Assembly: GCF_014200305.1 (NCBI RefSeq)
Contig: NZ_JACHBL010000001.1
Coordinates: 186,001-250,000, forward strand
DNA from: Neomicrococcus lactis
GTDB lineage: Bacteria > Actinomycetota > Actinomycetes > Actinomycetales > Micrococcaceae
Reading direction: 5' to 3'
Length of the DNA stretch: 64,000 bases
Part shown: in pieces, positions 1 through 10,700 of the stretch
Position numbering within the stretch: the stretch's first letter is position 1
How the letters are laid out: every line of letters starts with the position of its first letter
Notes under the pieces: generated by a model
Seen by the model: the letters and a program-made list of their open reading frames with translations, nothing else
Told to the model about the DNA's origin: nothing
The model's database searches: none
Position numbers and translations under genes: made by a program

Positions 1-632
<632 letters not shown>

Positions 633-658
633 TCGTCGCCGAGGAATATCCTCGGTTC

Positions 659-1597
659 ATGACTCTTTCTTCACAGCACCCAGTAACTGCGAGCGGAAAC
701 TCCGATCTCGCGTTACTGGGTGCTGTTTTAGGTATTGACGAACCTGCCGTATTGGCTTTGGGTGGCGGCATCGGTTTCATGGCGGCTTCCTTCAACTACG
801 AAGAAGTCGCCACGCTCACTTTCGTGTTCCGTGCGCACCCCGTCCCGTTCGTGGATGCGGTCCTTGAGGGCTCCGGCACGGGTGCTTCTTTGAGTACGAC
901 GACGTCCGCGGCCAAAGCGCAACGCGAGTTGAGTGCCGCGATGGAAGCGGGCGACCGCGTGTTGGGATACGTCATGATTCCTGGTGAGAACTGGGGCGAA
1001 GCGGTTGTGCGCGAGTTGACCGCCGACGGCGAGTTTGAGCTTGCGAAGGCCACCAAGAAGAAGCAATTCTGGCTCGCGCGAATACCGGCGCAAGACGGCG
1101 CTGTGCAATCTCCCATCATCGCCACAGAGACCTACGCGGCGGCGGCTCGCGAAAGTGCACTGCGCATGCTGAACAAGACGCAGCCTGAAGGAGTACCGGC
1201 GAGCTTCGCCAAAAACTTCGGGGTCAGTGGGATTCGTAAGCTTGCTGATGCCACCACGGATGGTTCGGCACGCGGCTGGGGCAAACTCTTTGGCGATCCA
1301 TCCCGGCGCGCAGTGGGCTTCGAGATGGCGCTGAAATTCCTCAACGGAACGGCGCACGGCGGCCGCGGGGGACTGCGGCACCAGTTTGCAGAGGTGGTGC
1401 AACGTGCAGGGGCCGATCCAGTTCCTTACCGAGCACTCGGTGCCGACTGGGAAGAGTTCGCGACACTCATGGCGACAGCGCAAAGTGAGCCAGCGTCGTC
1501 GTACTCAGAATTTCTTGAAAAAGCGCACGCGCAACTGCACCGCATTGCCGATGCCGAGGAAGCCGCAGCCCTCGCCCTGCTGGCAGCTATCGACTGA
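659..1597 (+). CDS. BtrH N-terminal / DUF4872-like protein
   Basis: A 312-residue protein with the LALGGGIGF segment (about residues 32-40) typical of the N-terminal papain-like domain of butirosin BtrH relatives. A helical C-terminal part resembles DUF4872. The molecular function in actinobacteria is unknown; BtrH itself is an acyltransferase. The ATG at 659 is the only start that keeps the conserved Gly-rich segment, but the first 25 codons coincide with a terminator hairpin, so the true N-terminus is uncertain. The gene lies between guaB and guaB3 on the same strand. Confidence 0.65.
   Translation: MTLSSQHPVTASGNSDLALLGAVLGIDEPAVLALGGGIGFMAASFNYEEVATLTFVFRAHPVPFVDAVLEGSGTGASLSTTTSAAKAQRELSAAMEAGDRVLGYVMIPGENWGEAVVRELTADGEFELAKATKKKQFWLARIPAQDGAVQSPIIATETYAAAARESALRMLNKTQPEGVPASFAKNFGVSGIRKLADATTDGSARGWGKLFGDPSRRAVGFEMALKFLNGTAHGGRGGLRHQFAEVVQRAGADPVPYRALGADWEEFATLMATAQSEPASSYSEFLEKAHAQLHRIADAEEAAALALLAAID
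674..730 (+). terminator. Intrinsic terminator after guaB, lying inside the next ORF
   Basis: Perfect 14-bp arms (CAGCACCCAGTAAC at 674-687, GTTACTGGGTGCTG at 712-725) are extended by GCGAG/CTCGC inside and followed by TTTTA. It overlaps codons 6-24 of the downstream ORF that starts at 659, so it either ends guaB transcripts or acts as an attenuator for that ORF. Confidence 0.8.
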
Positions 1598-1645
1598 CAT
1601 TGGTCGCCGAACGCACAGAACACGGGACTCTGCGGGGTTCAGCGG

Positions 1646-1651
1646 TAGGCT
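1646..1651 (+). promoter_or_regulatory. -10 box of a leaderless promoter for guaB3
   Basis: TAGGCT is followed by six bases and then the GTG start at 1658. No Shine-Dalgarno sequence is seen. The same arrangement occurs before guaA and the GNAT gene at 13730. Confidence 0.5.
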
Positions 1652-1657
1652 AGAGGC

Positions 1658-2809
1658 GTGAGTTATGAGATTGAAATTGGTCGAGCCAAGCGTGGACGTC
1701 GTGCGTTCTCTTTGGACGACATCGCCATTGTTCCCAGCCGTCGCACGCGCGACCCCGAAGATGTGTCCACGAAGTGGCAGATCGACGCGTTCACGTTTGA
1801 CACCCCCGTAATCGGTGCGCCGATGGACTCTGTCATGAGCCCGGCAACCGCAATCGCACTGGGTCAGCTTGGCGGCCTTGGTGTGTTGAACCTCGAAGGC
1901 CTGTGGACGCGTTACGAAGACGTGCAGCCAGTGCTGGACGAGATCGCCAATCTCGAAGTTGACCTGATTGATGCCGCCGCAAAGACTAACGTCACGCGCA
2001 AGCTTCAGGATCTCTACTCGGCTCCGATTCAGCCTGAGCTCATCAGGCAGCGACTCAAGGAAATTCGCGATTCCGGCGTAGTGGTTGCCGGATCGTTGAC
2101 GCCGCAGCGCACTCAAGAGCACTACAAGACCGTGCTGGCAGCCGGCGTTGATATCTTCGTCATCCGCGGGACCACGGTGTCCGCAGAGCACGTCTCCAAG
2201 AACCAAGAGCCGCTAAACCTCAAGCAGTTCATTTACGAACTCGACGTTCCGGTCATTGTCGGCGGCGCTTCCGGCTACACGCCTGCGTTGCACTTGATGC
2301 GTACCGGTGCCGCTGGTGTCTTGGTGGGCTTCGGTGGCGGCGCAACGTCCACCACCCGCCGTGCATTGGGCATCAACGTTCCTACTGCGACGGCGATCTC
2401 CGACGTTGCAGCAGCTCGCCGCGACTACCTCGACGAGTCCGGTGGACGCTACGTACACGTCATTGCTGACGGTGGACTGGGCACCTCTGGTGACATCGTG
2501 AAGGCTCTCGCGCTCGGCGCGGATGCCGTCATGTTGGGAACCGCGTTGGCTCGTGCTGACGAGGCTCCTGGCCAGGGATGGCACTGGGGCATGGAAGCTA
2601 GCCACGAATCTGTACCACGCGGTGACCGCGTGCGTGTGGGCCGCGTGGGACCGATGTCCGAACTCATGTTTGGTCCGTCCCACCACTCGAACGGCGCCAG
2701 CAACCTCATGGGTATGCTCCGCCGTTCCATGGCTACCACGGGCTACTCGGAGCTCAAGGAATTCCAGCGCGTTGACGTACTGGTTAATGATTCCATCGGG
2801 GGACGCTAG
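1658..2809 (+). CDS. guaB3: GuaB3 family IMP dehydrogenase-related protein
   Basis: A 383-residue TIM-barrel protein of the GuaB3 family, found widely in actinobacteria beside guaB. The phosphate-binding segment ADGGLGTSGDIVKAL and the C-terminal MLRRSMATTGY region are clear. CBS domains are absent, as usual for this family. The loop that carries the catalytic Cys in IMPDH (GPGSICTTR in guaB here) reads GGGATSTTR, with Ser231 at the Cys position, so classical IMPDH chemistry is unlikely. The GTG start at 1658 is preceded by a leaderless-type -10 box. glpD follows 5 nt after the stop. Confidence 0.9.
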   Translation: MSYEIEIGRAKRGRRAFSLDDIAIVPSRRTRDPEDVSTKWQIDAFTFDTPVIGAPMDSVMSPATAIALGQLGGLGVLNLEGLWTRYEDVQPVLDEIANLEVDLIDAAAKTNVTRKLQDLYSAPIQPELIRQRLKEIRDSGVVVAGSLTPQRTQEHYKTVLAAGVDIFVIRGTTVSAEHVSKNQEPLNLKQFIYELDVPVIVGGASGYTPALHLMRTGAAGVLVGFGGGATSTTRRALGINVPTATAISDVAAARRDYLDESGGRYVHVIADGGLGTSGDIVKALALGADAVMLGTALARADEAPGQGWHWGMEASHESVPRGDRVRVGRVGPMSELMFGPSHHSNGASNLMGMLRRSMATTGYSELKEFQRVDVLVNDSIGGR

Positions 2810-2814
2810 GACTT

Positions 2815-4575
2815 ATGGGGGAAGCGGGGGAGCTGAGCCCGGCGGCTCATGCTGAGTCATTAGCGAAGTTACGTGAAACGGAACTCGATGTCCTCGTGAT
2901 TGGCGGCGGCGTGGTGGGTGCTGGTGCAGCACTCGACGCCGCCACACGCGGGCTACGCGTTGGTCTTGTGGAAGCACGGGACTGGGCCGCGGGAACCTCG
3001 AGCCGCTCCTCCAAACTTATCCACGGCGGTCTGCGCTACTTGCAGATGCTGGACTTCGCGCTGGTTCGTGAAGCCTTGCAAGAGCGCGGACTATTGATGG
3101 AGCGGATCGCTCCGCACTTGGTGCGGCCCGTCCCATTCCTCTATCCCTTGATCACCAAGTTCATTCAGCGCCCCTATATCGGTGCTGGAATTGGGCTGTA
3201 TGACGCTTTGTCTTTAGTGGGCTCTAAGAACACTGGTCTGCCGATCCACAAGCATCTGTCCCGCCGTGCGATGCTACGCAAAGCGCCATCCTTGAAGCCG
3301 GACGCTTTCGTAGGTGCCGTCCGCTACTACGACGCTCAAGTGGACGATGCTCGCTTCGTGCTGTCCCTCGTGCGCACGGCCACGAAGTACGGCGCGATTG
3401 CCGCCAACCGCACGAGCCTCGTTGAGTTGTTGCGTGAAGATGATCGCGTTGTCGGCGCGCGTTTGCGTGACGAAGAGACTCGCGAAGAGTTCAATGTCCG
3501 CGCCAAAACCGTATTGAGCGCCGCCGGAGTTTGGACGCACGAAGTGCAGTCCGACGCTTCGGGGGAGATCCCGCAGGGCGTTGCCGAACTCAAAGTGCGC
3601 GCTTCCAAGGGCATCCACTTGGTAGTTCCGCGCGATCGATTCCACGCCACTACCGGGCTCATCTTGCAGACGGCCGTCTCGGTCCTGTTCGTTATTCCGT
3701 GGGGGCGTCATTGGGTTATTGGCACCACGGATACGCCATGGACCTTGGACAAGGCCCATCCTGCGGCGACCAGCGCTGACATCGATTATTTGCTGGGCGA
3801 GGTCAACAAGATCTTGGTGACCCCATTGACCCGTGCCGACGTGCAAGGTGTCTACGCGGGATTGCGTCCCTTGATTGAAGGCGATCACGAGTCCACGGCG
3901 AAGCTCTCCCGTGAGCACGTGGTGACGCGTCCGGAGCCAGGCTTCGCGGTGATCGCAGGCGGGAAATTCACGACGTATCGTGTCATGGCTAAAGACGCGA
4001 TTGACGTGATTGCCAGCATGTTGCCAGGGTCTGTCGCGGAATCCATCACCGATGACATCCCCTTGGTGGGAGCTGAAGGGCACCAAGCGCTGTGGAATTC
4101 CCGTGCCCGCTTGGCCGAGCGCTCAGGGCTGTCAGACGCCAAGATTGAACACTTGCTCAATCGCTACGGCTCACTCATTCATGGAGTCTTGGAGTTGATT
4201 GAGAAGGATCCGTCCTTGTCAGAGCCGCTTGAAGGTTCCGAAGACTACCTTCGCGCTGAGGCTGTCTATGCGGTGACGAATGAAGGTGCGCGTCACCTCA
4301 CTGATGTGCTGACCCGCCGCACGCGCGTGAGCATTGAATCTTGGGATCGCGGAGTGGGTGCCGCGACCACCGTTGCTGAGCTTATGAAACCGCTCCTGGG
4401 TTGGTCTGACGAGTACACGCAGCGCGAAATCGCTTCGTACCACGCGCGCGTTGAAGCGGAGCGAGAATCCCAGGAACAACCCACGGATGAAGCGGCAGAT
4501 GCTATGCGTTTGAGCAAGCACGAGCGCGATTGGTCCAGTACTCCTCGTTTCGCGAGTTCGCCCGCTTCAAAGTAG
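2815..4575 (+). CDS. glpD: Aerobic glycerol-3-phosphate dehydrogenase
   Basis: FAD-dependent oxidation of sn-glycerol 3-phosphate to dihydroxyacetone phosphate, delivering electrons to the membrane quinone pool. The 586-residue protein has the N-terminal dinucleotide-binding fold GGGVVGAGAALDAA (about residues 30-43), the family signature TSSRSSKLIHGGLRYL, and a C-terminal helical DAO_C domain. Length and motifs match GlpD. It starts just after guaB3 and is likely co-transcribed. No glpF or glpK is nearby. Confidence 0.93.
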   Translation: MGEAGELSPAAHAESLAKLRETELDVLVIGGGVVGAGAALDAATRGLRVGLVEARDWAAGTSSRSSKLIHGGLRYLQMLDFALVREALQERGLLMERIAPHLVRPVPFLYPLITKFIQRPYIGAGIGLYDALSLVGSKNTGLPIHKHLSRRAMLRKAPSLKPDAFVGAVRYYDAQVDDARFVLSLVRTATKYGAIAANRTSLVELLREDDRVVGARLRDEETREEFNVRAKTVLSAAGVWTHEVQSDASGEIPQGVAELKVRASKGIHLVVPRDRFHATTGLILQTAVSVLFVIPWGRHWVIGTTDTPWTLDKAHPAATSADIDYLLGEVNKILVTPLTRADVQGVYAGLRPLIEGDHESTAKLSREHVVTRPEPGFAVIAGGKFTTYRVMAKDAIDVIASMLPGSVAESITDDIPLVGAEGHQALWNSRARLAERSGLSDAKIEHLLNRYGSLIHGVLELIEKDPSLSEPLEGSEDYLRAEAVYAVTNEGARHLTDVLTRRTRVSIESWDRGVGAATTVAELMKPLLGWSDEYTQREIASYHARVEAERESQEQPTDEAADAMRLSKHERDWSSTPRFASSPASK

Positions 4576-4584
4576 GGTGGATGG

Positions 4585-5403
4585 GTGCTTCGAACTGCCC
4601 TTAAACCCAAGTGGATTGTGTCCTTGCTGCTTGCGTTGGCTGTGGCAACGGGCTTTGTTCTCTTGAGCCAATGGCAGTTTGAACGTTCGGCGGACGAGGC
4701 TGCGCCAGTCTCCACCGCCACCGAAACGGTCGTCCCACTGACGAAACATTTCGAGCCGAATCAAGAGATGTTCGGCACAGTCGTGGATCAGCTGGTCGAG
4801 TTCACTGGCACCTATGTTGAAGGCTCCACCATCCTGGTGGAGGATCGCCTCAACAACGGTCAAAAAGGTTATTGGGTGGTCACGGCGGTTGCCGTAGATG
4901 GCGCTCCCGACGACGCCGTCATGCCAGTAGTTCGCGGCTGGAGTGCCACGAATGATTGGCTGGCTAAGACTGCGGATCCGGAGCCTCAAGGCACCGTCAC
5001 GGTGGAAGGCCGCTTGTTGCCGCCCGAAGCTCCCGTAGATGAGCACGTGGACACCTCTAACGTTGGATCGCTTTCTCCAGCTCAGCTGACGAACCTATGG
5101 GATCGCGTCACGTACTCCGGATTTGTCACCCAAAATCAGAGCAGCACGGAGGGCCTTGCCTCCGTTGTAGTGGGTCCGCAACCAGCGGAGACCCCCATCA
5201 ACTGGCTTAATATTTTCTATGGCGTGGAATGGGTTGTCTTCGCCGGATTCGCCATCTTCATGTGGTGGCGTCTCGTGGCCGATGATTACCGCCGCCAGCA
5301 AGAAGACGCCCTAGATCTCGCCGCTTGGCAGGCTGAACAAGCCCAACAAGCTCAACCAACTGACCTCGCGCCTACTCAAGATCGCCCCTCGGCAAAGGAA
5401 TAA
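4585..5403 (+). CDS. SURF1 family cytochrome oxidase assembly protein
   Basis: SURF1 proteins help assemble haem-copper cytochrome c oxidase. This 272-residue protein has the usual topology: one membrane segment near residues 9-28, a soluble outside domain containing the PVVRGW motif and a Q-rich first loop (LLSQWQFER), and a second membrane segment around residues 208-230. A hydrophilic Gln/Ala-rich tail follows. The GTG start at 4585 lies 10 nt after the glpD stop. The DUF3817 gene begins 3 nt after its stop, suggesting one operon. Confidence 0.88.
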   Translation: MLRTALKPKWIVSLLLALAVATGFVLLSQWQFERSADEAAPVSTATETVVPLTKHFEPNQEMFGTVVDQLVEFTGTYVEGSTILVEDRLNNGQKGYWVVTAVAVDGAPDDAVMPVVRGWSATNDWLAKTADPEPQGTVTVEGRLLPPEAPVDEHVDTSNVGSLSPAQLTNLWDRVTYSGFVTQNQSSTEGLASVVVGPQPAETPINWLNIFYGVEWVVFAGFAIFMWWRLVADDYRRQQEDALDLAAWQAEQAQQAQPTDLAPTQDRPSAKE

Positions 5404-5406
5404 GTA

Positions 5407-5868
5407 GTGTCTCAGAACGTCCCGCCCCGCAAGCGCCGCTTCGCCGGAACGAAAGCACAGATTTCATCAGCTGCAACCTTCTACAAAGTGCTCGCGTATG
5501 CCACCGGCATCATGCTGTTGTTGCTGGTTTTCGAAATGGTCATGAAGTACGCATTCGGTACGGAAATGATTGCCGGGGCCACTCTCGCAGACGGCACCAC
5601 GAAGGCGTTTGGCTTCTTGCACGACGGCGACTACACCGGCGGCTTCAACGTCTCCACGGCGATCCTCATTGTCCATGGGTGGATGTACGTGGTGTACCTG
5701 ATTGCTGACTTCCGTCTGTGGTCTCTTATGCGCTGGCCGTTCAGCCGCTTCATCACGATTGCACTCGGCGGCGTTGTTCCGCTCTTGTCCTTCGTCATGG
5801 AATCCAAGGTGCATAAAGAGGTGGAACGCGAACTCGCGGAGCACCCAGAAGCTATTCAGCGCTACTAA
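5407..5868 (+). CDS. DUF3817 integral membrane protein
   Basis: A 153-residue membrane protein with about three predicted transmembrane segments (near residues 24-45, 78-98 and 110-132). It has the conserved HGWMYVVYLIADFRLW pattern of DUF3817, which is common next to guaA in actinobacteria. Its function is unknown. It is probably translated from the SURF1 transcript, since the GTG start is 3 nt after the SURF1 stop. Confidence 0.85.
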   Translation: MSQNVPPRKRRFAGTKAQISSAATFYKVLAYATGIMLLLLVFEMVMKYAFGTEMIAGATLADGTTKAFGFLHDGDYTGGFNVSTAILIVHGWMYVVYLIADFRLWSLMRWPFSRFITIALGGVVPLLSFVMESKVHKEVERELAEHPEAIQRY

Positions 5869-5929
5869 GCGGCGCGCGTCATATCTCAACTTCCTGATAA
5901 TCTCGGCACCACTTGGTGGCACAAAAAGA

Positions 5930-5935
5930 TAGGCT
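5930..5935 (+). promoter_or_regulatory. -10 box of a leaderless promoter for guaA
   Basis: TAGGCT with a six-base gap to the GTG at 5942, identical in layout to the guaB3 promoter. No ribosome binding site lies between. Confidence 0.5.
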
Positions 5936-5941
5936 GTAGCG

Positions 5942-7573
5942 GTGACATCGCAGGCATCTGAACAGGATCCGACCCTGAATACGTCGGAAAACACGGCGAC
6001 CACCCCTGACGCTCGTCCCGTCATTGTGGTCGATTACGGCGCACAGTACGCGCAGCTCATTGCGCGTCGCGTTCGTGAAGCGAACATCTACTCGGAGATC
6101 GTGCCTCACACGCACACCACGGCGCAGATTCTGGAAAAGAATCCTGCCGCAATCATTCTTTCCGGTGGTCCGTCGTCGGTATACGCAGAGGGCGCTCCAA
6201 ACGTCGGCGCTGACTTGTTTGAAGCTGGCGTTCCCGTCATGGGCATCTGCTACGGCTTCCAGGCGATGGCGCGAGCCCTCGGTGGAACCGTGGAAAAGAC
6301 GGGCTTGCGCGAATACGGTGCAACGAACGCCACAGCGCAGGGCGAAAGCCGCTCGATCCTCAAGGGTCTTCCTGCTGAGCAGAACGTCTGGATGAGCCAC
6401 GGCGACGCCGTCTCCCAGGCACCTGAGGGATTCGAAGTTCTCGCCACCACGGCAGGCGCGCCAGTTGCAGCCTTCGCCGATTCCGAGCGCAAGCTCTACG
6501 GCGTGCAGTGGCATCCAGAGGTCAAGCACTCTGACTACGGTCAGCGCATCCTCGAAAACTTCCTCCACAACGAGGCCGGCTTGGAGCCTGTATGGACCGC
6601 CGGCAACATCGTTGAAGAGCAGGTCGCCAAGATCCGCGAGCAGATCGGCGAAAATGGTCGTGCAATTTGCGGTCTCTCCGGTGGCGTTGACTCCGCTGTG
6701 GCCGCAGCCATCGTCCAGAAGGCCATCGGCGATCGCCTCACGTGTGTCTTCGTGAACCACGGTCTCTTGCGTCAGGACGAAGCTGAGCAGGTCGAGCGCG
6801 ATTTCGTCGCGTCCACCGGTGCAAAGCTCTACGTTGCGAACGAGCAGGAACGCTTTCTTTCCGCTTTGGCGGGGGTTACGGATCCGGAAGAAAAGCGCAA
6901 GATCATTGGCCGCGAATTCATTCGCGCTTTCGAAGCCGCTGAGGCAGCCGTCCTGAACGACGCCGCAGCTAGCGGTGAGAAGGTCGGTTTCTTGGTGCAG
7001 GGCACCCTTTACCCGGATGTCGTGGAATCAGGTGGCGGCGAAGGAGCTGCGAACATCAAGAGCCACCACAACGTGGGTGGCTTGCCAGAGGACCTTGAGT
7101 TCGAACTCGTGGAGCCATTGCGCACGCTGTTCAAGGACGAAGTCCGTGCAGTTGGTGCAGAGCTTGGTCTTCCGGCTGAGATCGTGCAGCGTCAGCCGTT
7201 CCCAGGGCCGGGCCTCGGCATTCGCATCATTGGTGAAGTGACCGAAGAGCGCCTTGAGCTCTTGCGCTCCGCTGACGCCATTGCTCGTGCGGAGCTGACG
7301 GCCGCAGGCTTGGATCAAGAAGTGTGGCAGATGCCCGTGGTACTCCTTGCCGATGTGCGCTCTGTGGGCGTGCAGGGCGACGGACGCACGTACGGACACC
7401 CGATCGTGCTTCGCCCGGTCTCCAGTGAAGATGCCATGACGGCCGACTGGTCTCGCTTGCCTTACGACCTCTTGGCACGCATTTCCAACCGCATCACGAA
7501 TGAAGTTGACGGCGTCAACCGCGTGGTCCTCGACGTGACCAGCAAGCCACCGGGAACCATCGAATGGGAGTAG
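5942..7573 (+). CDS. guaA: GMP synthase (glutamine-hydrolysing)
   Basis: Converts XMP to GMP using ATP and the amide of glutamine. The 543-residue protein has a class I glutamine amidotransferase domain with Cys103 in GICYG and His191/Glu193 in WHPEV. The ATP-pyrophosphatase P-loop LSGGVDS lies near residues 245-251, and a C-terminal dimerisation domain ends in KPPGTIEWE. About 20 extra N-terminal residues precede the amidotransferase domain. It is followed by a strong terminator at 7647-7707. Confidence 0.97.
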   Translation: MTSQASEQDPTLNTSENTATTPDARPVIVVDYGAQYAQLIARRVREANIYSEIVPHTHTTAQILEKNPAAIILSGGPSSVYAEGAPNVGADLFEAGVPVMGICYGFQAMARALGGTVEKTGLREYGATNATAQGESRSILKGLPAEQNVWMSHGDAVSQAPEGFEVLATTAGAPVAAFADSERKLYGVQWHPEVKHSDYGQRILENFLHNEAGLEPVWTAGNIVEEQVAKIREQIGENGRAICGLSGGVDSAVAAAIVQKAIGDRLTCVFVNHGLLRQDEAEQVERDFVASTGAKLYVANEQERFLSALAGVTDPEEKRKIIGREFIRAFEAAEAAVLNDAAASGEKVGFLVQGTLYPDVVESGGGEGAANIKSHHNVGGLPEDLEFELVEPLRTLFKDEVRAVGAELGLPAEIVQRQPFPGPGLGIRIIGEVTEERLELLRSADAIARAELTAAGLDQEVWQMPVVLLADVRSVGVQGDGRTYGHPIVLRPVSSEDAMTADWSRLPYDLLARISNRITNEVDGVNRVVLDVTSKPPGTIEWE

Positions 7574-7646
7574 CCATTTGGCGGCTCCGCAAACCTTCAG
7601 GCAGTAGTTGAGAGTACCCTGTGGGGGTGTTTCACTCAGGTCTGAA

Positions 7647-7707
7647 CCGTGGCGACTCGGCTAACGTGGAAGTGAAAAACTTCCGTGGCCGAGTCGCCAC
7701 GGCTTTT
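7647..7707 (+). terminator. Long hairpin terminator after guaA
   Basis: Perfect 15-bp arms at 7647-7661 and 7688-7702 contain a second inner stem (ACTTCC/GGAAGT) and are followed by CTTTTAAT. The remaining bases of the 190-bp gap before 7764 show no other clear feature. Confidence 0.85.
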
Positions 7708-7763
7708 AATGCGAACTTAGCGAAGCGCACATGCATGCGTTGACTGTGAAAGGACTCTGACGC

Positions 7764-10700
7764 GTGACTGCTGCAGATTCACACCAGGACGTATTTTCGT
7801 CGTGGATGAAGTCTTTGGGCACGGGGGCGGGAACGGATACTCTCATCCGTTTTGCCGGCTCAAAGTCCAACAGTATTGATCTCACCCACGCTCATCCGTC
7901 GGGACTGTCGCAATTCCTGATGGGACGTCGCACGCGACTGTCAATGTTGCTTCGCGACCGCGCGACGTACCTCGAAGCTGCCACGGTAGCAGCGAATCTT
8001 GTTGCCAAGATCAGCGAGCTCAGCGACGATCGCGGTATCGACGTGGGATACGTCGCCGCGGGCGTGACCTCGTGGCGCGCACTCGTCAACGGTCGCAGCG
8101 AGCAGTTCGGCGCTCCCGTGATGCTGGGCAAGATCAGCCTGGTACGCCGTGAAGAAGAGGACGACTACGACGTCCAGATCACCGAGCGCGCTAGCGCCAA
8201 CCCGGCTTTGTTGCGCCACTTGGCACGCGAGCTCGATGTCCACATTTCAGCTCAGCAGCTCAACGCCGCCGCGTACACCACGGCGCGTTTCGATCCTCAC
8301 GCTGCCCTGTCCGTGGTGCGTCGCGAAACGAACGAACTTCCTGGTTTCTACGCGCAGGATCAGATCCTGATCTCCACCTTCGCCGATCTCGTGGATCCAG
8401 CGGACCCGGATCATCTGGACCCAACTCATCCGGTCATCGGTCGGCTGATCGCGGCCCACGCCCCGGATGTCATTGAAAAGCCTGCATCAGAAACGGCTGC
8501 GGCACCGTCCAGTTCGGTCGACGGATCAGAAACAGAGTCCGCAGAAGCCGCCGCCTCCGCAACGGGGGGTGAGAGCGAGACGCCAGCTGCGTCGTCGTCC
8601 TTTGAATTCCCGGAACCAGAAGTGGACCACCCGTCTGCGGACGAGCGTCACCCTTCCCAAGAATTCTTGGTGCTGGACGCCGATGTCAGCCAGCAAACTG
8701 TCCTCGATTATGTAGCCGCGGGGGAGTCAGTGGCGGTCAACGCAGCGGCGGGCACCGGGCAGACGCAGACCGCGGTCAACGCCGTGGCCATGCTGGTGCG
8801 CGAGGGCAAGCGTGTGTTGGTGGTGGCCGAGCGCAAGAACACCGCGCGCGGATTCATGAATCGTCTGGAATCGTTGCGCCTCGACTCGATCGCAGCGCAC
8901 CTCACGCCACAGCTTGGTGTTGAAGAATTCCGCAGCAAGCTCAAGCAAGCCATTTTGCGCAACGAACGCGCGACCGAGCCCAAGCTTGAAAAGCTTCACG
9001 AAACCCTCGTGACGCACCGTCATGCGTTGGTTGATCACGTGGCGTCACTGCACACGGTGCGCGAGCGGTGGAACTGCTCGCCGTACCAGGCCATGCAGGA
9101 ACTGGCCGCGCTGACCTCGTTGAATCCAGCTCCGGCCACCGAAGTTCAGCTCAAGCGTTCCGTGTTGGATACGTTGCTGGACCGTTCTGACGTCTCCGCC
9201 AAGCTCGAGCGTGCCGCCGAGCTCGGTGCCTTCACGGCCGATGCCGCGACCAAGCCATGGGCCGGCGCGAATATTCGTAACCGCCAAGGCGCTGACGAAG
9301 CATTGAAGCTTGTCCAGAGCCTGAAAGTGGATTTCGAGCCGCTCAAGGAGCGACTCGCGAAGACGGCTGAGGAATCACAGATTCGTCCGGGTTCCTCCTT
9401 CGTACAGTGGCGCGAACAGCTTGAAATGCTCATGACGGTGCGCTCGTCGTTGGACAAGTTTGAGCCGGACATCTTTGATCACTCCGTTGAGGACCTGATC
9501 GCTGCGACGGGATCTAGCTCGTGGCGCAAGGCCAACAACGTGGAAATGAGCTCCATGACGCGCTCGCGCCTTCGCCGCGTGGCCAAGGAATTTGTGCGTC
9601 CAGGCGTTCACCTAACGGATCTGCATGAGGCACTCATCGACGTGCACGTGCAGCGCGAACGGTGGCAGAAGTACGCCACCAGCCAGCGTCATCCGTCGGT
9701 GCCGCTGGGTCTCGGTGACCTCAAGCGTGACTTCGAGTCTGTTGCCGAGCGCCTGCAGAAGCTTGCGTCCCTGTTGCCTGCTGACCAAGCACTCAATGTT
9801 GAAGAGCAGAGCATCGAGGACTTGAGCAAGCGACTCAACGATCTCGTCGACGACACCGACACTTTGCAGATCCTGCCAGAGCGCAACATTCTGGAAGACC
9901 AGCTCAAAGAGCGTGGACTCTCCGAGTTCCTTGCTGATTTGAGGAACCGCGAAGTCCGTACCGAGATGGTCAAGGACGAACTAAACCTTGCCTGGTGGCG
10001 CTCCGCGCTCATGGCAATGATCAGCGGAGACGACTTCCTCGCGATGTCTGACGGCAACATGCTGCGCAAGATCGAGGCCGAATACCGCCTCGCGGATGCA
10101 GCTCACGTGCAGTCCGGCGCTGACCGTTTGCGCTGGAGCCTCGCAAAGAACTGGCGCGATGCCCTTGCCGATCACCGCGGTGCCTCGCGCGACCTGCGCA
10201 CGATGCTCAAGATTGGCGACCCCACGCTCGAGCAGTTCGCCGCGTTGCCTTCGGCTCTCGTGAACTCTATGGTTCCCGTGCTCGTCGGCTCGCCTCTGCA
10301 CTTGGCATCCAATGTGCCATCCACGATGGTCTTTGACGCCGTAGTTCTCTTGGACGCTTACTCGTTGTCGCTGCGTTCGGCGATTGGCATGATCTCCAAG
10401 TCCTCGCAGATCATTGCGTTTGGCGACAAGATGCTGGGAGCTCCTCGAAGCTTTGAGGTATCCGTTGATCCCACCGCGACCAACCGCGAGCCCGATGCGC
10501 CGTTGAGCGCCTTGGAGCAGCTGAGCACCGTGCTGCCGACCTGCTCTCTCGAGAAGGTGTACCGCGGCGTCGACGAACGCCTGACCGCGCTGTTGAGCGA
10601 GTGGTACTACGATTCCGAACTGGAGCGTCTACCGGGCTCTCGCGCCTTCTCGGGTGCGTTCCCGGGACTCTCGGCTGATTACGTTCAGGACGGAACGGGC

